NCBI RefSeq assembly: GCF_900172325.1
Contig: NZ_FWFR01000003.1
Span: 496,001 to 560,000, forward strand
DNA length: 64,000 bases
Reading direction: 5' to 3'
From: Oceanibacterium hippocampi
Lineage (GTDB): Bacteria; Pseudomonadota; Alphaproteobacteria; Sneathiellales; Sneathiellaceae
Of the stretch, positions 38,235 to 48,184 are shown piece after piece. The translations under genes and the position numbers were made by a program. Under the pieces are notes generated by a model, which saw nothing but the letters and a program-made list of their open reading frames with translations, had not been told where the DNA came from and did not search any database. Positions within the stretch are counted from its first letter, which is position 1, and every line of letters starts with the position of its first letter.

Positions 38235-38816
38235 TTACAAGAATTGCGCGAACTCTTCGGTAACGATGCAATCCAGCGCGATATCGTGGGATTCCGCCGG
38301 CAGCGCGGGGAACATCTGGGCGCTGTAGGCGAGACCGACCGCCATGACAGGGGCGGTCGCCCGTAGGTGTTCGAGCGTGCGATCGTAGAAGCCGCCGCCA
38401 TAGCCGAGACGATGTCCCGCCGGATCGAATGCCAGCAGCGGCAACACAACGATCGCGGGTATCACTTCGGGGGCGGATGGCGGCGGTTCGAGAATCCCCC
38501 AGCGTCCCGGCATCATCCCGGTTTCCGGCGACCAGCGACGGAACACCAGGGGCGCCTGCGGGGCGACGACAACCGGCAGGGCGACCACCGCCCCCGCAGC
38601 CAGCAACGCGTCGCGAAGCGGGCCGGTATCGAGTTCACCCCGGAAACTGGAAAAGACCGAGACCACCGTCCCGGGCGGAATGGCGATCGCCGCCATGAAA
38701 TTCCGCGCCGCCGCTTCCGCGGCAGCCCGTGCGGCCGCCGGGTCGCCGCCGGCAATCGCATCCCGTCGCGCCCGCGCTTCGGCGCGGAGCATCGCCTTGT
38801 TCGGCGCGGCTGTCAT
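38235..38816 (-). CDS. fau: 5-formyltetrahydrofolate cyclo-ligase
   Basis: A 193-residue enzyme converting 5-formyl-THF to 5,10-methenyl-THF with ATP. The KAMLRAEARARRDAI start, the VSVFSSFRGELDTGPL segment and the family signature LLAFDPAGHRLGYGGGFYDRTLEHLR are present. Its place downstream of 6S RNA and zapA mirrors the zapA-ssrS-fau(ygfA) order of many proteobacteria and supports the RNA call. Confidence 0.95.
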   Translation of the reverse strand: MTAAPNKAMLRAEARARRDAIAGGDPAAARAAAEAAARNFMAAIAIPPGTVVSVFSSFRGELDTGPLRDALLAAGAVVALPVVVAPQAPLVFRRWSPETGMMPGRWGILEPPPSAPEVIPAIVVLPLLAFDPAGHRLGYGGGFYDRTLEHLRATAPVMAVGLAYSAQMFPALPAESHDIALDCIVTEEFAQFL

Positions 38817-38869
38817 GACGCAGGTCGGACGGCGTTCGCGGTCCGGTCTGTCGGGGTCTTGAGGGGGAA

Positions 38870-39035
38870 GTTGGCGGGACCACCAGAGCCGTGGAAATGA
38901 AATGAACCTCTGTGGCCTGACAAAGTCAGGTGGGCACCGTGTGTCCGGAACCAGGGTTCCGGCCAGGGACAGCTCCCTAGGTTCTCTTTATTGGCCCCAG
39001 GGTCATGATTTCTCACGCGATCGGCAGTACCCGCC
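38870..39035 (-). ncRNA. ssrS: 6S RNA
   Basis: The gap between zapA and fau, where ssrS sits in proteobacteria, folds as a 6S RNA on the minus strand. A closing stem pairs 39004-38993 with 38890-38878 (12 pairs with one bulge, several G-U). Inside, GAACCT (38984-38979) pairs with AGGTTC (38909-38904) across a large bubble. Three small hairpins follow: AGGGA/TCCCT (38978-38965), CCGGAACC/GGTTCCGG (38962-38945) and CCTGAC/GTCAGG (38930-38916). The bubble mimics an open promoter and sequesters housekeeping RNA polymerase in stationary phase. Ends are estimated to within about 10 bases. Confidence 0.8.
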
Positions 39036-39045
39036 AGCCCTATAG

Positions 39046-39372
39046 TTAGGCGCGCTCGAGCCGGGCCGCAATAGCGTCGATGCGCCGGGCGACATCGTCG
39101 ATGAGCGCCGCGTCGAACGGTTCGGCCGTGATCGGGTCGGGATCGTTCGCCCGGCTCTTCTCGAGTTCTTCGTAGGCGTCGGCCAGATCGTCCGAGACCA
39201 GCAACGCCGCCATCAGCAGGAGTTGCGCCTCGCCCACGTTGCCGACCCCGCGGGCCAGACTCGTCACACGCTCGTCGAGATAACGCGCGAGATAGGAGAC
39301 ATGCTCCTCCTCGCCATCGTCACAGCCAAGCGTGTAGCTCCGGTTATTGATGGAAACGGTGACGCGCGCCAT
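39046..39372 (-). CDS. zapA: Cell division protein ZapA
   Basis: A 108-residue FtsZ-bundling protein: an N-terminal beta-rich head (VTVSINNRSYTLGCDDGEEEHVSYLARYLDERVTSLARGVGNVGEAQLLLMAALLVSDDLADAYEEL) followed by a short helical coiled coil (DALIDDVARRIDAIAARLERA). It stabilises the Z-ring at midcell. It starts immediately after the stop of the DUF4164-like gene, and 6S RNA follows, matching the typical alphaproteobacterial arrangement. Confidence 0.93.
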   Translation of the reverse strand: MARVTVSINNRSYTLGCDDGEEEHVSYLARYLDERVTSLARGVGNVGEAQLLLMAALLVSDDLADAYEELEKSRANDPDPITAEPFDAALIDDVARRIDAIAARLERA

Positions 39373-39675
39373 TTATTGCCCCATCGCGAGCTTGATTCTG
39401 TCGATCGTCCCGTCCAGCCGGTCGGACACGACCTCGGTGGCGGCACGCAGACGGGCGATTTCCTCGTCGCGCTCCCTGACCCGACGTTCGAGTTCCCGCC
39501 GCGCCAGGCGCTGCATCTCGACTTCCTCGGTCAGCTCGTCGCGCTCGCGTCGCAACTCCTCGAGCTCGGCGATGTCATCGTCTTCGACACCGGCCGATGC
39601 CCGGCTTTCCACCGCACGCTCCAGGCGCCGCAATGCAGCGGTCAACCTTTCGCGGGCCGATTCCCCATCCGTCAT
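39373..39675 (-). CDS. Coiled-coil protein, DUF4164-like, beside zapA
   Basis: A 100-residue, highly charged protein that is nearly one continuous coiled coil (residues ~8-80: ERLTAALRRLERAVESRA, LEELRRERDELTEEVEMQRLARRELERRVRERDEEIARLRAATEVV). It resembles DUF4164 proteins found next to zapA in alphaproteobacteria, where a ZapB-like role in Z-ring structure has been proposed by position. The two genes abut with no gap, so translation is probably coupled. Confidence 0.75.
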   Translation of the reverse strand: MTDGESARERLTAALRRLERAVESRASAGVEDDDIAELEELRRERDELTEEVEMQRLARRELERRVRERDEEIARLRAATEVVSDRLDGTIDRIKLAMGQ

Positions 39676-40036
39676 GCGTTCACTGTTCCTCGACGCTACA
39701 CGCCGGTTCTCTGTTCGCCAAACCGGGACAGTATGGCGGGCGGTAAAAATCCGTCAACCGCAACCTGATCGCCCGCCCAACGCCCTCAATAGACCATTTC
39801 GGCGTAAAGAAGCGGTTGACGTTCAGGGGATTGACCGGCATTTTCCGCCCCGGATCGGCCAGCGTCCTCGGGTTCGATATCCAAGCAGCATTGCGCCAGC
39901 AACCCTGATCCAGGGGCCGGCCCCGTCGGGCGACGGCCAAGGGGCGCCAGCGCGCATGTCCGGTTACGGCGCGCGGGACCGACAAGACGATGTCGGCACC
40001 GGAGGGCGCGGCCAGCATTCTAAGTGAGTTGAAGTC
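39676..40036. other. Intergenic region between divergent zapA unit and tkt
   Basis: These 361 bases hold no convincing gene. They must carry both divergent promoters. A TTGACG box at 39816-39821 is a possible -35 for tkt, but the matching -10 (CATTTT near 39839) is poor. A 12-base palindrome GGGGCCGGCCCC lies at 39913-39924. The tkt start has only a weak ribosome binding site. Confidence 0.4.
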
Positions 40037-42043
40037 ATGAACGACACTGGCGTCGCGGCCGTGGCCGACGAGATCACCGAGCAGGATATGGCCAACGCCA
40101 TCCGGGCCCTGGCCATGGACGCGGTCCAGAAGGCCAACTCCGGCCATCCCGGCATGCCGATGGGCATGGCGGACGTGGCCACGGTCCTGTTCAACCGGTT
40201 CCTGAAATTCGACCCGGCGGAGCCCGGCTGGGCCGACCGCGACCGTTTCGTGCTCTCCGCCGGGCACGGCTCGATGCTGCTCTACAGCCTGCTGCACCTG
40301 ACCGGCTACGAGGCGGTGACGCTCGACCAGCTCCGGAATTTCCGCCAACTCGGCAGCCTCACCCCCGGCCATCCGGAATACGGCCATACGCCGGGCGTCG
40401 AGACCACGACCGGCCCGCTCGGCCAGGGTCTCACGACCGCGGTCGGCATGGCGCTCGGCGAGCGGCTGCTCAACGCCCGCTTCGGCGACCTCGTCGATCA
40501 CCGCACCTATGTGATTGCCGGCGACGGCTGCCTGATGGAAGGGATCAGCCACGAGGCGATCTCGCTCGCCGGGCATCTCAGGCTCGGCAAGCTGATCGTC
40601 CTCTGGGACGACAACGAGATTACCATCGACGGCGGCACCGACCTCTCGGTCTCCGACAACCAGGGCGACCGCTTCGCGGCCCAGGGCTGGCATGTCCAGC
40701 GCGTCGACGGCCATGATCCGGAAGCGATCGCGGTCGCGATCGAACTGGCCCAGGCGAGCGAGGAGCCGTCGCTGATCGCCTGCCGCACGGTGATCGGCTA
40801 CGGCGCCCCCAACAAGCAGGGCACCTCGGCGACCCACGGCGCGCCGCTCGGCGATGCCGAGATCGCCGCCGCCCGCGAGACGCTCGGCTGGCCCTACCCG
40901 CCGTTCGAGATTCCGCAGCCGATCCGCAAGCTCTGGCTGAAAGCCGGCCGCAAGGGTGCCAGGGCACGGGCGGCCTGGGAGAAGGCCCTCGGCGAGGCGC
41001 CGGCGGCGACCCGCACCGCCTTCGAGGCCGCGCTCTCCGGCAAGCTTCCGGCAGCCTTCGCCGAACAGATGGCCGCCTACAAGGCCGAACTCGCGGCCAA
41101 GGCGCCGCGAGTGGCGACCCGCAAGGCCTCGCAGATGGCGCTCGAGGTAATCAACGGCGCAATCGTCGAAACCGTCGGCGGCTCGGCCGACCTGACCGGC
41201 TCGAACAACACCAAGACCTCGCAGACCCTGCCCGTCACGGCCGACGACTTCAGCGGCCGCTACATTTACTACGGCGTGCGCGAGCATGGCATGGCGGCGG
41301 TCATGAACGGGCTGGCGCTGCACGGCGGCGTCATTCCCTACGGCGGCACCTTCCTGGTCTTTACCGACTATGCCCGGCCGGCGATCCGGCTGTCGGCGCT
41401 GATGGGCCTGCGCGTGATCTACGTGATGACGCACGATTCGATCGGTCTCGGCGAGGACGGCCCGACCCACCAGCCGGTCGAGCATCTTGCCGCGCTCCGC
41501 GCCATCCCCAACCTCGCGGTCTACCGTCCGGCCGACGCGATGGAGACCGCGGAATGCTGGGAAGCGGCATTGCAGAGCGATTCCATGCCGTCGGTGATCG
41601 CGCTCAGCCGCCAGGACCTGACCGCCTACCGTACCGAGGTCCCGACCGAGAATCTCTGCGCCCGCGGCGCCTATGAACTGCGCGCCGCCGACGGCGACGC
41701 GAAGGTGACGCTGATCGCCAGCGGCTCGGAAGTCGAACTGGTCTGCGAAGCCCGTGATCGCCTGCAGCAGGCCGGGATCCCGACGCGCGTCGTCTCGATG
41801 CCGTCCTGGGAGGCGTTCGAGCGGCAGAGCGACGCCTATCGTCGCGACACGCTCCGTCCCGACACCCTGCGGATCGCGGTCGAGGCTGCAACCATGCTGG
41901 GCTGGGAGCGTTATGTGGGTGACACGGGCGTGACCATCGGCATGACCGCTTTCGGTGCCTCGGCACCCTATAAGGAACTCTATAACCATTTCGGCCTGAC
42001 TGTGGAGGCGATCGTCGAAGCGGCGAAATCGCGCCTCGGCTGA
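40037..42043 (+). CDS. tkt: Transketolase
   Basis: A 668-residue thiamine-diphosphate enzyme that moves two-carbon units between sugar phosphates in the pentose phosphate pathway. The N-terminal [28 protein letters not shown], the TPP motif [38 protein letters not shown], the pyrimidine-binding region [19 protein letters not shown] and the TYxxF-like [28 protein letters not shown] are intact. It leads a rightward central-carbon cluster with gap, pgk and fba; the 56-base gap to gap fits one operon. Confidence 0.97.
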   Translation: MNDTGVAAVADEITEQDMANAIRALAMDAVQKANSGHPGMPMGMADVATVLFNRFLKFDPAEPGWADRDRFVLSAGHGSMLLYSLLHLTGYEAVTLDQLRNFRQLGSLTPGHPEYGHTPGVETTTGPLGQGLTTAVGMALGERLLNARFGDLVDHRTYVIAGDGCLMEGISHEAISLAGHLRLGKLIVLWDDNEITIDGGTDLSVSDNQGDRFAAQGWHVQRVDGHDPEAIAVAIELAQASEEPSLIACRTVIGYGAPNKQGTSATHGAPLGDAEIAAARETLGWPYPPFEIPQPIRKLWLKAGRKGARARAAWEKALGEAPAATRTAFEAALSGKLPAAFAEQMAAYKAELAAKAPRVATRKASQMALEVINGAIVETVGGSADLTGSNNTKTSQTLPVTADDFSGRYIYYGVREHGMAAVMNGLALHGGVIPYGGTFLVFTDYARPAIRLSALMGLRVIYVMTHDSIGLGEDGPTHQPVEHLAALRAIPNLAVYRPADAMETAECWEAALQSDSMPSVIALSRQDLTAYRTEVPTENLCARGAYELRAADGDAKVTLIASGSEVELVCEARDRLQQAGIPTRVVSMPSWEAFERQSDAYRRDTLRPDTLRIAVEAATMLGWERYVGDTGVTIGMTAFGASAPYKELYNHFGLTVEAIVEAAKSRLG

Positions 42044-42099
42044 GTCGGAAAACAAGCAACAGGGCCGCACGGGCGGCCGCAGGATAGGAGTTTGACGAG

Positions 42100-43113
42100 A
42101 TGACGGTTCGCGTTGCCATCAACGGTTTTGGTCGGATCGGGCGGTTGGTGCTGCGCGCCATTCACGAGCAGGGGCGCGACGACATCGAGGTCGTGGCTAT
42201 CAACGACCTCGGCTCGGTCGAAACCAACGCCCACCTGCTGCGCTACGATTCGGTCCATGGTCGCTTCAACGGCACCGTCACCGTCGGAGACAACAGCATG
42301 GATATCGGCCGCGGCCCGATGCGGGTCACCGCCGAGCGCGATCCTGCGAAACTGCCCTGGCGCGAACTGAACGTCGATGTCGCGCTCGAATGCACCGGCT
42401 TCTTCGCCAGCAAGGAAGCCGCGTCGAAGCATCTCGAAGCGGGCGCCAAACGCGTCCTGGTCTCGGCCCCGGCGAGCGGCGCCGACATGACCGTCGTCTT
42501 TGGCGTCAACCACGACAAGCTGACGGCCGATCACAGGGTGGTCTCGAACGCCTCCTGCACGACCAACTGCCTGGCGCCGGTCGCCAAGGTGCTGAACGAC
42601 GCGATCGGCATCGATCGCGGTTTCATGACCACGGTGCATTCCTATACCGGCGACCAGCCGGTGCTGGACACGCTGCACAAGGACCTGCGCCGAGCCCGCG
42701 CCGCGGCGACCTCGATGATCCCGACCTCGACGGGCGCCGCCCGCGCCGTCGCCCTCGTCCTGCCGGAACTCGACGGCAAGCTCGACGGCACGTCGATCCG
42801 GGTCCCGACCCCGAACGTCTCGCTGATCGACCTCACCTTCTCGGCCAAGCGCGCGACCACGGTCGAGGAAGTGAACGAGGCGATCAGGAAGGCCAGCCAG
42901 GGCAACAGCCCGCTGGCCGGCATCTTGATGACCAACGACCAGCCGCTGGTTTCCACCGACTTTAACCACAATGCCGCCAGCTCGACCTTCGACCTCACCC
43001 AGACCCAGGTGATCGACGGCACCTTCGTCCGCGTGCTCTCGTGGTACGATAACGAATGGGGCTTCTCGAACAGGATGTCGGATACGGCGGTGGCGATGGG
43101 CAAGCTCGGCTGA
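42100..43113 (+). CDS. gap: Glyceraldehyde-3-phosphate dehydrogenase, type I
   Basis: A 337-residue NAD(P)-dependent enzyme of glycolysis and gluconeogenesis. The Rossmann start [19 protein letters not shown] and the active-site [17 protein letters not shown], with catalytic Cys153, are standard, and the [12 protein letters not shown] end is present. The NAD-choosing Asp near residue 35 is replaced by Asn in VVAINDLGS, as in most GAPDHs where D follows; both cofactors remain possible. It has an AGGAG site and lies between tkt and pgk. Confidence 0.97.
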   Translation: MTVRVAINGFGRIGRLVLRAIHEQGRDDIEVVAINDLGSVETNAHLLRYDSVHGRFNGTVTVGDNSMDIGRGPMRVTAERDPAKLPWRELNVDVALECTGFFASKEAASKHLEAGAKRVLVSAPASGADMTVVFGVNHDKLTADHRVVSNASCTTNCLAPVAKVLNDAIGIDRGFMTTVHSYTGDQPVLDTLHKDLRRARAAATSMIPTSTGAARAVALVLPELDGKLDGTSIRVPTPNVSLIDLTFSAKRATTVEEVNEAIRKASQGNSPLAGILMTNDQPLVSTDFNHNAASSTFDLTQTQVIDGTFVRVLSWYDNEWGFSNRMSDTAVAMGKLG

Positions 43114-43134
43114 GCGGCCGGGGTTCCCGTCACA

Positions 43135-44337
43135 ATGGCTGACTTCCGGACTCTCGACGACGCGGCGGTCAAGGGCCGCCGCGTTCTCGTCCGCGTCGAT
43201 CTGAACGTTCCCATGAAGGACGGCCGCGTCACCGACGCGACCCGGATCGACCGCATCCTGCCGACCCTGCGGGAACTTGCCGCCTCTGGCGCGCGGATCG
43301 GCATTCTTGCCCATTTCGGCCGCCCGAAGGGCGAGCCCGTGCCGGAGATGTCGCTTCGGCCGGTGGTCGGACCGCTCGCCGAACGGCTCGGCGTGCCGGT
43401 CGCCTTCGCCGACGATTGCATCGGCGACGAGGCCGAGGCCGCGATGGCGGCGCTCGGCGACGGCCAGGCAGTGCTTCTCGAGAATACCCGCTTCCACAAG
43501 GGAGAGGAGAGGAACGACCCGGATTTCGTCGCCCGACTGGCGAAACTCGGCGAGATCTACGTCAACGACGCCTTTTCCTGCGCCCACCGCGCGCACGCCT
43601 CGTCCGAGGGGCTGGCCCACCGGTTGCCGGCCTACGCGGGTCGGAACATGGAAGCCGAACTGAAGGCGCTCGGCAACGCGCTCGAACGGCCTGAACGGCC
43701 GCTCACGGCAATCGTCGGCGGCGCCAAAGTCTCGACCAAGCTGGCGCTGCTCGGTAATCTCGTGACCAGGGTCGACAACCTGATCATCGGCGGCGGAATG
43801 GCCAATACCTTCCTGCACGCGCAGGGCATCAAGGTCGGCGCCTCGCTCTGCGAACCCGACCTGGCCGACACGGCACGCGAAATCCTCGCCAAGGCCGACA
43901 AGGCGGGGTGCCGGATCGTGCTGCCGACGGACGCCATCGTCGCCCGGGAGTTCGCCGCCAACGCGGCCCACCGCGCGGTCTCGATCGACGCCGTTGCCGA
44001 CGACGACATGATTCTCGATGTCGGACCGGAGAGCGTCATGGCGGTGAACACGCTGCTCGAGGTCAGCAAGACCCTGGTCTGGAACGGCCCGCTCGGCGCC
44101 TTCGAGACGCCGCCCTTCGAGGCCGGGACCGTTGCCGTCGCCGATCATGCGGCAAATCTCTGCGCGGACGGCCGTCTGCTCGCCGTTGGCGGCGGAGGCG
44201 ATACGGTCGCGGCGCTGGCGATGGCCAACGCGGCCGACCGCTTCACCTATGTATCGACCGCCGGCGGTGCCTTTCTCGAATGGATCGAGGGACGCGAACT
44301 GCCCGGGGTCAAGGCATTGTCAACAACTGTCTGTTAG
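43135..44337 (+). CDS. pgk: Phosphoglycerate kinase
   Basis: A 400-residue two-domain kinase making ATP from 1,3-bisphosphoglycerate. The signature [30 protein letters not shown], the GRPKGE loop, [14 protein letters not shown], the hinge [15 protein letters not shown] and the C-terminal nucleotide site GGGDTVAAL are present. It starts 21 bases after gap. The following fba starts about 46 bases on. Confidence 0.97.
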   Translation: MADFRTLDDAAVKGRRVLVRVDLNVPMKDGRVTDATRIDRILPTLRELAASGARIGILAHFGRPKGEPVPEMSLRPVVGPLAERLGVPVAFADDCIGDEAEAAMAALGDGQAVLLENTRFHKGEERNDPDFVARLAKLGEIYVNDAFSCAHRAHASSEGLAHRLPAYAGRNMEAELKALGNALERPERPLTAIVGGAKVSTKLALLGNLVTRVDNLIIGGGMANTFLHAQGIKVGASLCEPDLADTAREILAKADKAGCRIVLPTDAIVAREFAANAAHRAVSIDAVADDDMILDVGPESVMAVNTLLEVSKTLVWNGPLGAFETPPFEAGTVAVADHAANLCADGRLLAVGGGGDTVAALAMANAADRFTYVSTAGGAFLEWIEGRELPGVKALSTTVC

Positions 44338-44383
44338 AGAGCCTCGACCCTGGAGAGGTTTTCACGAACTGGAGATGAGAAAT

Positions 44384-45406
44384 ATGGCGTCGCACGACAT
44401 GGCTAGCATCGCGCAGGCGTTGGTCGCGAAGAGCAAGGGCATCCTGGCCGCCGACGAAAGCACGGGCACGATCGCCAAGCGCCTGACACTGATCGGCATG
44501 CCCTCGACCGAGGAGAATCGCCGCGACTGGCGGGAGCTTCTGTTCACCGCCGACGGCTTCGCCGACTATATCAGCGGCGTGATCCTCTACGACGAGACGA
44601 TCCGCCAGAAAGCGAAGGACGGCACGCCGTTCGTCGACCTCCTGAACAAGGCCGGCGTCATCCCGGGCATCAAGGTCGACATGGGCGCGAAGCCGCTTGC
44701 CGGTTCCCCGGACGAGAAGGTCACCGAAGGCCTGGACGGGTTGCGCGAAAGGCTGGCCGAGTACCGCAAGATCGGCGCCCGCTTCGCGAAATGGCGGGCG
44801 GTCATCGACATCGCCGCCGACCAGCCGAGTAACTATTGCCTCGACGTCAACGCCCATGCGCTGGCCCGCTACGCGGCGCTCTGCCAGGAAGCGGACATCG
44901 TGCCGATCGTCGAGCCGGAAGTGCTGATGGACGGCGACCACGACATCGACCGCTGCTACGAGGTCACGAGTGCCGCGCTCAGGACCGTCTTCGCGGCCCT
45001 CGATACCCAGCGCGTCGTTCTGGAAGAGATGCTGCTGAAGCCGAACATGGTGATTTCCGGGAAGAAGTGCCCGACCCAGGCGAGCGCCGCCGAGATCGCC
45101 GAGAAGACCGTCCGCTGCTTCCGCAATACCGTTCCAGCGGCGGTGCCCGGCATCGTCTTCCTGTCGGGCGGGCAGTCGGACGAGGACGCGACGGCCAATC
45201 TCGACGCCATCAACCGGATCGGCAACCTGCCATGGGAAGTGAGCTATTCCTACGGCCGGGCGCTGCAGCATGGCGCCCTGATGGCCTGGGGCGGCAAGCC
45301 GGGGAATGTCGGCGCCGGCCAGCGTGCCTTCGCCCATCGTGCGCGGCTTGTTTCCGCCGCCCGCGACGGCCGTTACAGCGCGAAGATGGAAAGCGAGGCC
45401 GCCTGA
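44384..45406 (+). CDS. fba: Class I fructose-bisphosphate aldolase
   Basis: A 340-residue Schiff-base aldolase of the eukaryote-like class I family. [34 protein letters not shown] opens the barrel, [16 protein letters not shown] is the family signature and [10 protein letters not shown] contains the Schiff-base lysine. The end [22 protein letters not shown] matches bacterial class I forms. The ATG at 44384 is nine bases past GGAG; an in-frame ATG at 44375 overlaps that site. Together with tkt, gap and pgk it covers the central triose/hexose steps. Confidence 0.95.
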   Translation: MASHDMASIAQALVAKSKGILAADESTGTIAKRLTLIGMPSTEENRRDWRELLFTADGFADYISGVILYDETIRQKAKDGTPFVDLLNKAGVIPGIKVDMGAKPLAGSPDEKVTEGLDGLRERLAEYRKIGARFAKWRAVIDIAADQPSNYCLDVNAHALARYAALCQEADIVPIVEPEVLMDGDHDIDRCYEVTSAALRTVFAALDTQRVVLEEMLLKPNMVISGKKCPTQASAAEIAEKTVRCFRNTVPAAVPGIVFLSGGQSDEDATANLDAINRIGNLPWEVSYSYGRALQHGALMAWGGKPGNVGAGQRAFAHRARLVSAARDGRYSAKMESEAA

Positions 45407-45417
45407 AGCCGAAGGCG

Positions 45418-45855
45418 ATGACGACGGCGCCTGCCCCACCGGGGTGCGCCGTCGTCTTCCACGATCTAGACGAGGCCCGGACGATCCTCGCTGCCGGCCT
45501 CCGGGCCGACCGCCCGGTCCTCCTGGTGACGCCGAAGAACGCCACCGCTATGGTCGGCGCGCTGCCGTTCCAGGAGATCTTCGCCGAGGCCAGCAGGACG
45601 CATCCCGGGGCCCGGGCGCGCCTGCTGATCGATTGCGGCGACGATGCCGCATTGGCGCACGCGCTCATTGCCAACGACGCCACGGACATCGTATTCAGCG
45701 GACCGGACGGCCAGTTGCGGCGGCTGCGGAACCTTGCCGCCGCGCGCGGCGACGCCACGTCGATCGCGACCTGCCGGCCCGCGGCCTGGTCGGCGGCGGC
45801 CGGCGCGCTCGACGAGGAAAGACTGGTCCGCCGCTTTGCCGCGACGCCGGCCTGA
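45418..45855 (+). CDS. Small uncharacterised protein between fba and thiE
   Basis: A 145-residue protein that I do not recognise. It looks like one alpha/beta domain ([77 protein letters not shown]) without signal peptide or membrane segment. The start has GAAGG just upstream and lies 12 bases after fba, so it is part of the same transcript. The order fba - small protein - thiE suggests a link with sugar phosphate or thiamine metabolism, but nothing in the sequence shows it. Confidence 0.75.
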   Translation: MTTAPAPPGCAVVFHDLDEARTILAAGLRADRPVLLVTPKNATAMVGALPFQEIFAEASRTHPGARARLLIDCGDDAALAHALIANDATDIVFSGPDGQLRRLRNLAAARGDATSIATCRPAAWSAAAGALDEERLVRRFAATPA

Positions 45856-45920
45856 GATCATGGAACAATCCGGACCGCCCGCCCCGGCGCGCGGCCACTT
45901 TCGAGGATGACGACCCCAGC

Positions 45921-46589
45921 ATGAGCAACGACAAGGGCAAGAACGACACGCAGCCGCGCTGCCGCGTCTATCTGTTGACGCCGCCGGCAATCTCGCTCGA
46001 CCGGTTCGGCGACGATCTTGCCCGCGCGCTCGACGGCGGCGATGTCGCCTGCATGCAGCTCCGCCTGAAGGACGCGCCGGACGACGACGTCCGTCGCGCC
46101 TGCGAGACCCTGATGCCCATCGCCATCGCGCGCGACGTCGCTTTCCTGGTCAACGACCGGCCCGACCTGGCGCATGAAATGGGCGCCGACGGCTGCCACG
46201 TGGGGCAGGACGATATGCCCTATCGCCAGGCCCGGGCCCTGATGGGACCGGAGGCGATCGTCGGCGTGACCTGCCATGCCTCCCGCCATCTCGCCATGAC
46301 GGCGGCGGATGCCGGCGCGGACTATGTCGCTTTCGGTGCCTTCTACGACACCGCGACCAAGACGCCGAAGGACCGCGCCGAACCGGAGATACTGGAATGG
46401 TGGTCCGGCCTGATGGAGATTCCCTGTGTCGCGATCGGCGGCATCAACGCCGCGAATGCCGCCCCGCTGGTCGCCGCGGGCGCCGATTTCATCTGCGTTT
46501 CGGCCGGCATCTGGTCCGCCCCGGAAGGGCCGGCGGCGGCGGTCGCGGCATTGAACGAGGCGATTGATCGCGCCGGATCAAGCTGCTAG
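45921..46589 (+). CDS. thiE: Thiamine phosphate synthase
   Basis: A 222-residue TIM-barrel enzyme coupling HMP-pyrophosphate with hydroxyethylthiazole phosphate. [65 protein letters not shown] and [15 protein letters not shown] trace the family; the usual GPVF is replaced by GAFY as in alphaproteobacterial members. The ATG at 45921 is taken where a long overlapping frame first becomes ThiE-like. No thiamine riboswitch is seen; it rides on the sugar-metabolism operon. Confidence 0.9.
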   Translation: MSNDKGKNDTQPRCRVYLLTPPAISLDRFGDDLARALDGGDVACMQLRLKDAPDDDVRRACETLMPIAIARDVAFLVNDRPDLAHEMGADGCHVGQDDMPYRQARALMGPEAIVGVTCHASRHLAMTAADAGADYVAFGAFYDTATKTPKDRAEPEILEWWSGLMEIPCVAIGGINAANAAPLVAAGADFICVSAGIWSAPEGPAAAVAALNEAIDRAGSSC

Positions 46590-46634
46590 GTTCCGCGCGC
46601 GTTTGCGAACCATCCCAACAATGCAGTTCAGATC

Positions 46635-47198
46635 ATGAAAATCAGCGGTAACGCCATCCGCCCGGGGAACGTGGTGGAGCACAAGGGCGGCCTTTGGGTC
46701 GCGGTGCGAATCCAGCATACCCAGCCCGGCAAGGGCGGCGCCTATCTTCAGGTCGAACTGAAGAATCTGCGCGACGGCTCGAAACTCAACGAACGCTTCC
46801 GGTCGGCGGAAACCGTCGAACGCGTTCGCCTGGAACAGAAGCCGTACCAGTTCCTGTTCGACAATGACGGCCTGCTCACCTTCATGAACAACGAGAATTA
46901 CGAGCAGGTCGAGATCAACCGCGAGCTTGTTGGCGACCAGGCGATCTTCCTGCAGGACGGCATGGAAGTAACGATCGAGTTCCACGAGGAGTCGCCGCTC
47001 GCCGTGGTCCTGCCGGAGCACGTGACCCTCGAGGTCGTCGAGACCGAGCCGACCGTGAAGGGCCAGACCGCCTCGTCGTCCTACAAACCGGCAACCATGA
47101 GCAACGGCATGCGGCTGATGGTCCCGCCGTTCATTTCGTCCGGCGAGAAGGTCGTCGTCTCGACGGCCGAATCAACCTATGTGAAGCGTACCGACTGA
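46635..47198 (+). CDS. efp: Elongation factor P
   Basis: A 187-residue three-domain tRNA mimic that rescues ribosomes stalled on polyproline. [58 protein letters not shown] is domain I with Lys33 at the tip (PGKGG), the residue beta-lysylated by EpmA/EpmB in many bacteria; those genes are not in the window. Domains II and III ([43 protein letters not shown]) are complete. A yebC-family gene, also tied to proline stalls, lies 10 kb away. Confidence 0.97.
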   Translation: MKISGNAIRPGNVVEHKGGLWVAVRIQHTQPGKGGAYLQVELKNLRDGSKLNERFRSAETVERVRLEQKPYQFLFDNDGLLTFMNNENYEQVEINRELVGDQAIFLQDGMEVTIEFHEESPLAVVLPEHVTLEVVETEPTVKGQTASSSYKPATMSNGMRLMVPPFISSGEKVVVSTAESTYVKRTD

Positions 47199-47270
47199 CC
47201 CGGCCCGACCGGATCGATCAGCGCAGCCGTAACCCGCAAGGCCGCCCGTGCAAACGGACGGAGCCAGGTC

Positions 47271-48071
47271 ATGAACAGAAAGTCCGCCCTCATCAATGTC
47301 ATGGAAGCGGCGGCGCGCCGTGCGTCGCGCGCCCTGCTTCGCGACTTTAACGAGGTCGAACATCTCCAGGTCTCCCGGAAGGGGCCGGCCGATTTCGTGA
47401 GCGCCGCCGATCTCCGGGCCGAGGAGACGCTGCGCCGCGAGCTCGGTAAGGCGCGCCCGTCGTTCGGCTTCCGCGGCGAGGAAGGCGAGGACGTCGCGGC
47501 GCCGGACGGCCAGAGCTACTGGATCGTCGATCCCCTCGACGGCACGACCAACTTCCTGCACGGCATCCCCCATTTCGCGATCTCGATCGGTGTCGAGGTC
47601 CGGGGCGAGATCGTCGCCGGCCTGATCCTCGAGCCGACGCGGGACGAACTGTTCTTCGCCGAAAAGGGCCAAGGCGCCTTCATGAACGGCCGCCGGCTGC
47701 GGGTTTCGGCCCGCGCCAAGCTGCCGGAGGCCCTGCTCGCCACAGGCATCCCCTTTCTCGGCCGCGACGGTCATGACCGCTTTTCCGCCGAACTGAACCA
47801 CGTCATGGACAAGGTCGCCGGCATTCGCCGCTTCGGCTCCGCCGCGCTCGACCTCGCCTATGTCGCGGCCGGACGCTACGAGGCATTCTGGGAGCGCGGC
47901 CTGTCCCCTTGGGACATCGCCGCCGGCATCATCCTGGTACGCGAGGCGGGCGGCATGGTGAGCCAGCTCGACGGCGGCGAGAAGATGATGGAAAAGGGCG
48001 ACATCCTCGCCGCCAATTCCGAACTCTACGATTCCGTCGCCCGCCTGCTCCGGGAAGCACGGAAGTCGTGA
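47271..48071 (+). CDS. suhB: Inositol monophosphatase family protein (SuhB)
   Basis: A 266-residue magnesium-dependent phosphatase. The metal motif DPLDGTTNFLHGIPHFAISIGV, the upstream FGFRGEEGED glutamates and the C-terminal WERGLSPWDIAAGIILVREAGG (second metal-site motif) are intact. SuhB hydrolyses inositol-1-phosphate and, in E. coli, is an rRNA transcription antitermination factor with NusA. It follows efp by 72 bases, the usual alphaproteobacterial pairing. Confidence 0.95.
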   Translation: MNRKSALINVMEAAARRASRALLRDFNEVEHLQVSRKGPADFVSAADLRAEETLRRELGKARPSFGFRGEEGEDVAAPDGQSYWIVDPLDGTTNFLHGIPHFAISIGVEVRGEIVAGLILEPTRDELFFAEKGQGAFMNGRRLRVSARAKLPEALLATGIPFLGRDGHDRFSAELNHVMDKVAGIRRFGSAALDLAYVAAGRYEAFWERGLSPWDIAAGIILVREAGGMVSQLDGGEKMMEKGDILAANSELYDSVARLLREARKS

Positions 48072-48184
48072 CCCGCGGGCCTGGGGCGCGCGCCCGCGGG
48101 CTTGTTCGCGTTCCACCCGTTGGTTATTGTGAGCGCCGAAAAACCATCTGGTTCGTAAACCCTGATACAGCGAGGTTCGCCGGC

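Noticed and set aside
39680-42070. 796-codon leftward open frame opposite transketolase
   Set aside because: It is the complement shadow of tkt with low-complexity composition and no recognisable domain.
45800-45920. TPP riboswitch before thiE
   Set aside because: No THI-box sequence is seen; thiE follows closely in an operon. None is seen before thiD either.
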